A stretch of 64,000 nt of DNA from Ifrita kowaldi. Lineage: Eukaryota > Chordata > Aves > Passeriformes > Cinclosomatidae. A program made the translations under genes and the position numbers. The notes below the pieces were generated by a model. That model was not told the origin of the DNA. It did no database searches and saw only the letters and a list, made by a program, of their open reading frames with translations. Within the stretch, counting starts at the first letter, position 1, and each line of letters starts with the position of its first letter. Of the stretch, positions 48,081 to 58,737 are shown one piece after another. The stretch lies in the NCBI GenBank assembly GCA_013398055.1, contig VZRS01002444.1:62001-126000 (forward strand), in the 5' to 3' direction.

Positions 48081-51000
48081 TATCTGCTCTGGCTGTGATC
48101 TCTTTGTTAATGACTGACAACACCAGCATGGCTTCATTTTGAAAGGGCTTTGTGGGCTCCTTCATTTTCCCTTACCCAGGCCAAGGACTGCCTCTGCACT
48201 GCCTGGCATCCAAGCAGTTTGTACAGTCCTGACAGAACAGCTGAGTAAAGCACGAACTTGTTTTTACTGTCTCCTTTCTCCAAGGATTATTCCCTTTCCT
48301 TAGCAGTGCCATGGCACAGGCTTGGTCACTGCCATGGTTGTGTCAGGGAGGAGATGTTTGTCTCTGGGCTGTTGCTAACAGCTAAGTTGTCTTTCCCTTT
48401 CTCCTTGTCATCTTGTGCCTCCTGTCATTGCTGATTGTCCATGATATCCAAGGATGGAGATTTTTCATTTTTCAGCCTTTGTGGTTAACTAATCTGACAT
48501 GTTCAGTGCACTCCTGGAGTTGGAAGCCTGTGTTTTCTCCAAAACCGTGACTCTGCTGAAATGTCTGGGCAGTCCTTCCTCTCTGAGGACATGGGCACTT
48601 ATTTTGCTGTCTGCTTTTGTGTATACCTGGGTGGCTGCAATTGTTTGGGTAAAGGCAATAGCTGAGCTGTCTCTGCAGCCCCTATTGACTTCAGAGTGTG
48701 ACTGACATCCAGGGAACGAGCATCCATCTTGTCCCTGTTGCTCTGTGTAGGAACATGCAAGTTTTGGAGAGGAGATACTAATAACATCCTGATGACTAAT
48801 GCTGTTGAAAGAAGGGCTTGGAAAAGTTCAAGGCTTCATCAGGTTTTTGGGACTCGCCGATCAGTGCACACGAGGGGCAGCATTGTGCTGCGAGAGCCTG
48901 GAGTAAAGGATGAGTCTCTGCAAGAGGCTTGAGCTGTTCATGTTGTACAGTCGTGGTCAGACTGGAGATGGCACTTCCCACGTCGCCGCTCGCAGTCGCA
49001 GTGCACTGACAGACTCGTCTGCTCAGGGTCACGCTCTTTCCCTCTTGCTGTGAGCAGCCTGGCAAAGCCCATCACAGGCTTGGGGGCCGGAATGGGTCTG
49101 TGCTCAGCTCCCAGGGATGAGTGATCCTGGCTAGAGGTGGTGATGGGAAACCATGGCTTGGCTGGGTTCTCTGCTCACAGGGGATGGGTGTGCTGAGGAG
49201 CAGGTTTTTGTTTTACTTTCTAAGCTAAAACAGATTTGACATAACAAATTTATTAAGATGAGAGAGGCCACACCACCAAACCATTTATCAAAGTCAGGGC
49301 CTGTTTTGAACAAAGGTGTTGGCTCTGCTGGGATTGCTGCCTGCCTTGAGGAAGTGCTGAGGGAGAAGGACAAAGAGAATCCTTTTTTAGGCTGCAAATG
49401 GTTTCAAGGGCTTTATGTTGGAAGTTGGGGGTGGGTTATTGGCAATAACCGAGGCAAAGGGGGAATTAATTAGGGAACAGCAGCCACACTTGAGTGCAGC
49501 CGTGGACATGCAGATCCTTAAGCCAAGGTCAAGCGATGAACTTCAAGCTTACATGGGACCAGCAGCTGGGGAAAAGGGGACGAGCATGCACATGCCCTTT
49601 GCTTGTCATAGTTGTGGTTAACTTTGTGAGCCTACAAGTGCAGGGCAAGGTTTGAAGGGCGTTTCAGCAGATTAAAGAAAGCCTTGGAAGAGAATCAGTA
49701 CCATGCAGACAGCTAGCTCCGGTCCCAAGGGTCTGTCTGCCAGTTCCCAAAATAAGCTCTGAAAATGAGTGTGAGAGCTTTCCTCTCCCTCCTCCTGTTA
49801 CCAGCAGAGCAAGATAAAGGGGAAAGAGCAGGATTGGAAAGTGAGATCTGCTTGCTCCTGACAGCAGCAGTCTGCCTGCTCTGTTTGCTGGTATGGCAGA
49901 AGGCAAGGCTCCTGCTTTGGCATGGTAGGTTAGGAAAAGGAGATGAAGGGACTGCTGTGGTGTGGCCAGATGCTTCTGTTCATGGGCTCAGAGCAGGGTA
50001 GATTTGGTCCAAAATAACTTGATGTAGCTTTCTTGTGGAGGAAGCTGAGCTGCTCTGTGTTGCACTGTGATGTCATTAAAGCTCCAGTGAGGAAAAATGC
50101 CTCCCTCTTTATTCTTTTATCACTTCTTTGTAAGCCAGGGTCATCCCAGTACCATTTGTACAAGACTGTGACACTGATGAGCTGTATGAGGCAGGCTGTG
50201 CAGAGACCTGCTCTGAGGGGAAGGCAAGCCGGTGTGTTAGTTACTGCTCCTTGGGATGTGCTTTAGGAGATGAAGGCTGATCTTTCATATCAAGGCTAAG
50301 CTGACATTGAATCTCTCCCTTCTGCTCAGAAGGTTTTATTCTAACACATTCTTGGCACAGCATAGCAGAACTACCAATATTTCTATGATTTTTATTAAGC
50401 TTGCTTCCATAACAGGAGCCAGCAATCTGCTCTCTAGAACTCCTTCCGTCCCCCTTCTCCCTGCATCTAAAACTAAAAATTTTCCAGGAGTTTCAAAAGT
50501 TTCTTGCTGGCAAGTTCAATCTCCTTCCCTTTTCCAAAGGCTCTTCTTGAGAAGCTGAAAAGGCTTCAGGTGAGTTGTTTTCTGCTATGCTGCTTCTTTG
50601 GTGTGAGTGCCAGTCGGGCACAGCATCTTCAGAGCTGTTCAAGGTGCTGGCTCTGGCCATGCTGCGCCTGGGGTGACTGCTCCTTCTCTCCCTGCGGGCA
50701 GGGGAGATGGTATTTCTTGTTTCCTGATTTTGTGACCTTTTCCAATCAGGCATGCAATTAAACAACAGCCTTCCCAGTCTGGAAGCACACAAGGGGCCAG
50801 TACTTCTGGCTCTGCTGACCACAGTGCTCGTGGTACTGCAGTGAGGGGGCACATCGGGCTCGCGTGTGAAGTCCGGCCTTTACTGGGGATCCAGGACTCG
50901 CCAGTCACGCAAGTGCCCCCGGGCTGGGTTTGGCACAGAGCAGCCTCAGCATGGGATGTACATAAGCTCAGCATGGGAGGAGAGGATTTGGTGTTAAAAG

Positions 51001-53800
51001 TGCACGGGGTGAGCCCTGGAAGCTTTTGATGTGACAAAGACAAGGGCTGCCCTGTGCAGCCCACAGGGAGGGTGGCTCACTGCTGTCGTAGCACGAGGCT
51101 GACCCTGCAGTCCAGCCAGAGGGAAAAGCTGATTTTTTAATTTTCCTCTGTATGGGGAATCAGAGTTGTTTATTTCTAGCATGTAGATATCTCCTGCTCC
51201 AGGGTTCACTGTGTCAGCCTGCAGAGAGCTTTGCTGGTGTTGCCGTTGCATGTTTTTTTTATGTAAATGAAGACAACATGCTGACAAAAAGGCTGCTGAC
51301 TTTGGGAGGGCTGGAAAGCCCAGCTTTTCCCAGGACTCTGTCTCATGCCAGGGTTTACTGTGCTCTGGCAGAGGTTTGCTTGCCTTTGGTCATGGACCTT
51401 CCTAAACTGACAAGGTACCCCTTGTCCTTTGCCCCTGAGCTGCCATTCCTTCCCCTCTGCCATTCTTGTCTCTGTGTGTTTTCTTAGAAGACAAGTGTTT
51501 TCCATGCTTGACATCTTGCCCTCCCTCAGCTCCCCCCCAGGCCAAGTAGCTTTCTTCGCCAAGTTTCCTTTGGATAGCACATACCATGCGATCTACCCAA
51601 ACTCTTAATTGATCTCTCAGGAATTGTTTTTCATCTGAATTCCTGGAATGTTTCCATACACTGAAGAGTTTCCTCCGGAGGGAAAGGAAATTAATCCTGT
51701 GTCCCTCCCTGCTGAGGAGCGCTGGCCACGGGAAGGCCGGTTGTTTGGCTTGTGCCTGTTGGGAGATGTGGGTTCTGCAGTGTTTGCTCACAGTCGTGGT
51801 GGTTTTGCTTAATAAGGCAGCTGTTTGGAGAGCAGCAGGAAGGTGAGCGGCAGCTCCACATCAGCAGCTTCCCCATCAGGTGGGGAAAGGGAGCATCCCA
51901 GATGGATAAGCTGGGAGAGCATGACCCTGTTTCTGTGTGCAAAGGAGACTCGTGCTCATATGTGGAGGGAAGAGCAAATGACTGATCAAACCCCCGCTTC
52001 TGAGAGGCCAGGCGAGCAGGAGTGGTGTTGGCAGGCGGTCAGGCTGCAGCATGTGTGCGGCACCGGTGGTCTCTGGTGGTGTGGTGGCACCTGCACGGCC
52101 CTTCGGCTCCATCTCCCTTGTCCTGTGATGAAAAATTCTGCCTGAAGCCAGGCAGGGACAGTGGCAGGGGGAGAGGTGCAAGTCCCTGCTCACCCCCAGC
52201 AGCGGCTCTGCAGTGGGTTGCAGCCCCACTTCTCCCTCCTCTGATGCTTAACCAGCAGCAAATGGAAGTGAAGCACTGTGGGTTACGTGCTGAGCAGATC
52301 TGAATTAACATTCCTCACCACTCACCGGAGCTGAGCCTTTGCCTGCTCTCAGTGCCTGAGCCTGGCTGGGGTGATGGGCTGTGCGGTGCCAGAGGTCTGG
52401 CAGAGGCATGGTCCCTGCTGCACTCTGACTGCATGTGACACCTCGTCTTGTGTCCCAGTGGTGACACAGGCTGGCTGTCCCTGCCACGGTGATGGGAAAG
52501 GACTCCTAAGGAGCTCTCCCCCTCACCCTGGCACTGCTCTGGCTCCTGCTTTTCCGTTCATTGGCTGATCCCCACCTTGTAGCAAGCCCCAGAGCCAGCC
52601 TTGGATAACACAAGACTGAGCACAGGCTGAGGGAAGAGAAAAAGGCAAAAGCTTCAGGGCTCCCACAGACTCGCAGGATCAGAGTAGAAGCACAGGCTAA
52701 AAACAGGAAGGCCACCTATGGCTGTGACAGCTCGCCAGGCATCAGGTGGTGACACCAGGAGAAGCACACTGCCAAAAAGCTCCTTTGTGCTGGTGCTGCT
52801 CCCAGCCTGGTGAAGAACTGTCTCCTCCCTCCTGTGCTCAGTCCTTGTCCCAGCACCGTGGTGTGCACCCTCCAGTGACCCTCAAAACTGTGATGAGCTT
52901 AATAAACCACCAAAATACCAGAAGAGTGAGCTGTGGACTTGCCAGTATTAGAGCAAATCTTGTTACTAATGATGCTCCTTACTAGCATGGTGTGCCTGCT
53001 GGCTTGGGGAGAAGCCCCAGCCCTGCTGTCTGTGTTGACGTGCATCAAAGTCCTTGGCCAGAGCTCCTGACCTGGTGAGCTGAGGTGTGACCAGACACAG
53101 AGCCTGCACAGGGCTGCAGGAGGAGAGTATTATTCTCTTGATTTAGTGACTTGAGGCATAAGGAATGAAATGAATTGATGAAGGTTGCAGGTTGGGTCTG
53201 GTGCTGCTAATGACTCTGGCCAGAGAGCTGGCACGAGAGCATACTGTCCTGTCTGTCCCCTGCTGCAGCAGTTGTCATCTGTTTTGGAGTGTTAGTGCCT
53301 GGGGAGCCCTTACAAGTAAGTGACTTGTCCTGAAATGTGCATGAGGAGAGCAGGAGGGGACCCTGTGGCTGCTCTTTGGCCCAGCCCTACTCTCTGGGCA
53401 GGGGGGACGTTTCTGCAGCGTGGGGCATTCTGACAGCACCAACCCTGGGGCTGGATGGAGCAGGAGCTCTTACAGCATCTGGGCACTGCCTGGGAGCTGA
53501 CAGCATCAAAGCCACTCCCCAGCCTGATCTGCAGTCACAGCTGGGGACAAAATGTGGTATTTAATCAGCAGTTGCTCCTGGCCACAGTGCAGATACTTCC
53601 TGTTGGAATTGGGTTTAGTTCAGGACCAACATCATGTTCTAATGGGCTTGTAGAAGCATGGGAATCAGCTGTTGAAGCAGGCTGAGTTTGCCTGTTACTG
53701 CATATCCTCCACCAGCTCCACACTGTTGTTTAACCTGGGGTGTGGGAAGCACTTTGGAATGGCCACCAGTGATGCTCTCAGACACGCTCTGTTCAGAAAA
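48081..53800. other. ABTB1-MGLL intergenic region
   Basis: No established gene is seen. It is unique sequence of moderate GC. One short splice-flanked segment on the plus strand (about 50540-50570, encoding ALLEKLKRLQ before gtgagt) looks exon-like but is too short to judge. Confidence 0.5.
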
Positions 53801-56800
53801 CATAACTTTATTATTAGTTGCAATATACATTGTATTCCTTTAAGAATCCTAAACTTGTATATGGTTTTTCCACTGAAAATACATGTGTATGTATATATGT
53901 TTTTATATATGTATATATATATATAAATGTATTTTATTGAACTGGAACACAACAGAACAAGAGAGACAACCTCAGGAATTACTTGTAAAAGGAAATGTGA
54001 TCCCAACAGGTTTGTGCTGGCAAAGTGCTAAGGTGGGTGGTATAAAAAGGACAGGCTAAATAGAAAACATGACGGGTTAGGCAGTGGGGAATGGCCTCTC
54101 AGTGCTACAGGTGGTGATATATACAGTAGTTACACGTTGCTATTGCTCAGTCATGAGTGCCACCTATTCTCCAAGGCAGACCAGCCTCTGGTGCGGCTCT
54201 GCACAGCAACTTTCATAAGGCTGGCTGTGCTCCCTGCGAGTGGTACCTGCCAGTTGGAAATAGAGTGTAATTACATTTCCCTCAGCAGCTGCTCTGCTCA
54301 TTGCTAATCTGGTCAGCCAAGGAGGAATTCCTCCGGGGCTTGGTGAAACCTAACTGGGTCAGTATAAAGGAGCTTACAGGCAGGGGAAGGGATCAGCGAC
54401 AGCGGTGAGAGCTGAAATGTGCAGATCAGTGTCTCACCTGGCCCAGGCTGATTTGTTCCTGCCTCCTTCCCTCTGCACTCATTTCCCCACCTGCCAAGGA
54501 GCTGTGGCCCCTCTCTGCTCGGCAGCCAGCCCAGGGGTGGGGTCAGCACAGGCAGTGCCTGGCTTCTTTTGGATAGGCTTCCCTGTGTTAATTGCCTCAG
54601 AAGGTAACTCTTCAGAAAACTGGCTGAGGGTGGCAATACCTGCTGCTGTGCCATGGCTTTGGGGTTGCTTGGCTTTTTTGTTGTTGTTGTTCTTTGCAGG
54701 TTTTGTTTGTTAACCTTTTTTTCAAACACAGCCTCCCCAGGCCATGTGCCACTGCTGAGCTTAGCTATAGACAGAAGGACAAGTCTTCCCCAGATCAATG
54801 TAATTTGTTTCCCTTTATTTCTGTTCAGCTGCAGATGTTTCTTGGGTGAAAGGACACATTTTAGCAAAGGCACTGACAACGGACTTTCCTCTGCCTGAAG
54901 CCAGGTTGGAGGGAGCAGACGGGCTCTGACCTTTCTGCTGAAGGGTCACTTCCCTCTCCCCTCCTGCAAAGTGCTTGTCAGTTTGGAAGGGATGTAAAGA
55001 ATGTGGGCATTGATTTACTCCTCCTGACTTCCTCAAGAAAAGTGCTTTCAAAGATCCTATCCTTAAGTCATTATCTTGCTACTACCCCCGCAATGTCTGT
55101 CACCTCTGGATCACACCCACTTGTTTCCCCTTCCAGCTGAAGAAGCAGGTGAGATTTATCACTGCTGTAGTGTTTCTCTTCTTGCTGTCTTTCTCTAGCA
55201 GCATCTGGCCAGGAGCGAGCTTGCTCAGGCAAAAGAAGTTACCTCGAGACAGGCTGCTGGAAGATGGAAAGCAGGTGATCTGCACATTGCTCCTTCCCAG
55301 AGTAAGTGTCACCAGAGGTTTAGCAGGGGCTGCTGAGAACAGCTGATTGCACTGGAATAATATTTCAATAAAAAGCTGGCGTTGCTGGGAGAACTACAGC
55401 TCGTTCCTCTCTTTAGAGGCAAGAAAATACAAATGCCAAAGTGCCTGGATCAACCTGTATAAAAGAGCTTCCCTGACTTGGGCCCCTTAGGGCAACTACA
55501 AGGACACAACCTGCATCCACACATCTTTCATCCATCCACGCTGCTGGGACTGAATGGGTCTGAGCCCTGATTCTGACTGTTATTGCACAGAGGTCCCTTT
55601 CCTGAACCTTGCCAGAACTGCTTCCAAGGGGAAAAGAGGTGGGTGACCCCCTGGCTGTCACAGGAGGGATCCAGCCCTGGTGACAGCAGCTCAAGACACA
55701 GCGATGTTTCTTGCTGCTGCAGGGAAGGCAGTAAGGGCTGGTTTGTTACTGGGGGAGATGCCCCACTCTCTCATAGTGCAACATTTGCATTCTCTTCTTG
55801 CAAAACCAGAGGGAGAAGTGCAGGTTAAACCCCGTCCCTCTGCATAGTGCCAAGAAGTATATTCATGCTGAGGGCCATCACGCTGGATAAACCGGCCTGC
55901 ACAGCCACTCTGTCATCACTATGCAGCTTTTATTGTGTCAGTACAATGTCTCTGCTCTAATCCAGGGTCTGAACTCTTTCCTCTCACCCTGCTGCTAGCA
56001 GAGACTCAGGCAGCTCTAGGATTTGGCTTACCCGAGCCCCAGGCCCAGTCCACAAGCTCCTGCACAGAAACTTGTACAGCAGGGTCTGTGGATGCCCCAG
56101 TACAGCGAGGTAGGGGTTGGATGGATGATCACACCCCACACTCTGCCTTCAGCTCCCCACGTGTCCTAAAGGGCTGAGCTCAGCCCCTCACTGACCTACC
56201 CCAGTGCTGGTTGAGAGGAGACTGGGATGAGCTTGGACAGGATCTCTGCTCATGCTGTGGGTCTCCTGCTAAACCAGTGGACCATGAGGACGCCCACTGC
56301 TACTCCCCACCCACCAGATGCTCTGCACTTCTCTCTAGCATTATTTTCAGGACATTCTCCAACTGATGAAGGAAAACAACAGATTATGACTGTAAAGTTA
56401 TGGTGAGAGGACCGGATCCTGGTAGGACAACATTGTTCCTTGCCAAGAAAAGGAATGATTAACTCCTTCTTTACTCTCTTCCCATTTCTTTCCCAGCTTC
56501 CAGCCACCTCTATATACATCATATATTATATTACTATATTCTCTTATAACTTTGACTTTGCTTTTTCAGTTTAAGTAGCACAAGTGATTAATTCCAAAAG
56601 AGGAAAAAAAAAAAGGAAAGTAGGAAAAAANAGGAAAGGAAAAAACCCTGTCCCTAGGAATATTTACAGAACAGTTCATCTTGCAGAGGAGATGGGGTTT
56701 GACATGGGGAAAAGCATGGGAATTTAATGTGCTAAGTGGGTTTGATTCCACATTCCTGCTCTTCCCTCTGGGATCCTGCTCTGATGATGAAAATCAAAGC

Positions 56801-57416
56801 ACTGTTCAACATGCTTTCCCCGAGTGCAAACTCACAGAGGACGTGCAGGGCGGCCGGGGAGGCATCTCTGGGCTCTCCCCTGGCCTGGTCTGCTTAAAAA
56901 GGTAGTATCCAAAGGGATCTGATCTTGAAAATCAGCCTTTCACCCTCAGGGAGCTGTCAGCTCCATCTTTAGCCTCTCCTCATCACCCAGCACCTTTGTT
57001 AGTGCTCTCCTCTCGAGGACCAGGGTTTTCAAGGTACTGGATGGTGGGGACAAGGGACGCACCTGGCATCAAAACCATGAAGTGGAAGATACTGATTTCT
57101 TTTACATATCAATAATTATTGCAGTATAAACACACCCCTGCCATCCCAGCAAAAGCAGAGAAGGAGAAGCCATGGGGAAAGTTTGGTGGGAGAGGAGCAT
57201 CCCACAGCTATCAATTCTTCTCCAGATTAGGGCAATGGCCATTTACACGAGCAAATAATGCCCCACCCTGTGCCTCTCCCCCCACCCTCCCTTATGCTGT
57301 GCGTGATAAAATACCCCAAGAATCCCTCCATGTTAGATCTTTTTTCAAGAGATTTCTAATAAGAAAAAACATCTATTCCCAGAAAACCCCAGTAAGAGCT
57401 GCAAATGCAATTGCTC
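53801..57416 (-). other. MGLL: Probable MGLL 3'UTR
   Basis: Runs from the MGLL stop at 57417 toward lower coordinates. Minus-strand AATAAA (TTTATT on plus) occurs near 53807-53812 and at 53933-53938, which would give a 3.5-kb 3'UTR; mammalian MGLL also has a long one. Other TTTATT hits occur near 54814 and 55926. A 188-codon minus-strand open frame at 54313-54879 lies inside and is probably chance. A single N is at 56631 in an A-rich tract. Confidence 0.5.
53888..53930. repeat. AT/TATG-rich microsatellite
   Basis: Alternating tatatg/tatata sequence about 40 bases long sits between the two candidate MGLL polyadenylation signals. It is self-complementary and could fold into a hairpin in the RNA. 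Confidence 0.85.
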
Positions 57417-57542
57417 TTAAGTATGGCTGGTTTCCCCAGCTGCTGAGACCTTCTGGCCAATCCACGTCAGTATTTCTGTGAAGACAGAGGTAGAGACCTC
57501 AGGCAGCTCTTTGTGGAGGGCATGATAGGCTTCCTCATATAC
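57417..57542 (-). CDS. MGLL: MGLL terminal coding exon
   Basis: On the minus strand the acceptor is ggttgcag, followed by VYEEAYHALHKELPEVSTSV and FTEILTWIGQKVSAAGETSHT, then TAA at 57417-57419. It carries the catalytic His. The end differs from human (TATAGTASPP), as expected for a variable C-terminus. Confidence 0.96.
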   Translation of the reverse strand, partial: VYEEAYHALHKELPEVSTSVFTEILTWIGQKVSAAGETSHT

Positions 57543-58737
57543 CTGCAACCAGGGAGAGAGTAGAGATTAGCACAGAAAAAACAAATCTGCATGAACAAAA
57601 CAGCCTTCAGTCCCCTCTTGTCGACACCCACAGGCCCAACACATCCTGCCCACAACTTGTCAGTTTTTTTCCGAGATGTGGCAGGTTATGAAATCAAGGA
57701 GATGCCACTGGTGGTGCTGGCCCTCGACAAGTGGTAAGGTGTTGGCATTGCAGCCTGTGGGTACCAGAGCACCCTGCTGCCCTTTAGGAACATAATGCAT
57801 GTCCCAGCCCCATCCATTTCTTGCTTCTCATCCCACTAAGGAGGAGGAAATACTTATCATGCCCTTGGAGTGTAAAGGACAATGGGGGATGTTCCCATCA
57901 TGCCTTGTGCGATTTCACTCCTTTTATGCTCAGACTATCCAGTTATTTTTCTGATGACAAAAGCTTTCCCTTGGTCTCCCTGTCTCTCTTTCAGGTTTAT
58001 TCATGTGCTAACAATTGGTTAATCAGCTGTGGTTCTCTTGAAATGAGCAGATGTGAAGTGGCTTTTGTTGTCCAGCATTTTGGAAAAGACCTCCCTGCAC
58101 CTTTACACGCTGGGACATGAGGTGAGGCTGGTGCTCGCACAGCTGGCATTGTTCAGAAGAGCTTTTAGGGTCAACACTTTACCTGCTTATGAGGTAAACC
58201 TTGCTCTACTTCTACACCAAACTGCTTCATGTCCAGAACACCCTCTAGGTACAGCACAGGGGCAGGCCTGGAGATCGCCCACCACCCCCTGCCCCCAGCC
58301 TGGCTGTAGCTGCTGAAAGGCCACCACACCGAGCCCAGGGAGGGCTGAGCTTGGGCTCCCTCCTGGTGAAAGGGGCTGTCACCTGCCCAGCCTCACCAAT
58401 CCATCAGCTCTCTTTGCCACCAGCTCTCTGGAGGTCGGCAGGCTCCCTACCCCTCACGGCCACTCATGCTCAGGCCAACTCTCACAGCATAATCTCCTAA
58501 CAATCAAGCAAGCAAGATGACCTTGAGTGTTTTGTCCTGGCTCTGCACCGTGTCCATGAGTAAATAGGAGCCCCTGATATCGCAGAGCTTGTCAGAAGAG
58601 CCGTGTAGCACCAGGATGGGCAAAGTCAGCTTGGGCAGGGCTCGCTCAATTCTGGCGATGGCGTTCATCAGCTGGATGACGAAGGAGACCTTCATGCCAC
58701 CGTGGTAGACCAAGGGATCAGATGTGTAAGACTCCAT
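57417..58737 (-). CDS. MGLL: MGLL (monoacylglycerol lipase), C-terminal two coding exons
   Basis: Serine hydrolase of the alpha/beta fold that splits monoacylglycerols, notably 2-arachidonoylglycerol, to fatty acid and glycerol. Only the last 113 residues are in the window: exon 58522-58737 (72 residues) and exon 57417-57542 (41 residues plus TAA). They carry two members of the catalytic triad: Asp in HGSSDKLCD (human Asp239 in GSADRLCD) and His in AYHALHKELPE (human His269 in AYHVLHKELPE). The Cys equivalent to human Cys242 is kept. The nucleophile GHSMG exon and everything N-terminal lie to the right, outside the window. The gene converges with ABTB1. Confidence 0.96.
57543..58521 (-). other. 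MGLL last intron
   Basis: A 979-base intron between the two MGLL exons. No other feature was recognised. Confidence 0.85.
58522..58737 (-). CDS. MGLL: MGLL penultimate coding exon
   Basis: A 216-base, phase-0 exon after the minus-strand acceptor cctgccag. It encodes MESYTSDPLVYHGGMKVSFV, then IQLMNAIARIERALPKLTLP, and goes on to ILVLHGSSDKLCD and QSQDKTLK, parallel to human NSDPLICRAGLKV and SQDKTLK. The Met at its start is internal, not an initiator. The donor reads AAG|gtcatc, a weak site beyond GT. Confidence 0.96.

Noticed and set aside
54313..54879. 188-codon minus-strand open frame in the MGLL 3'UTR
   Set aside because: No family resemblance, an A-run encoding TTTTKK in the middle, and it lies downstream of the MGLL stop on the same strand; most likely chance.
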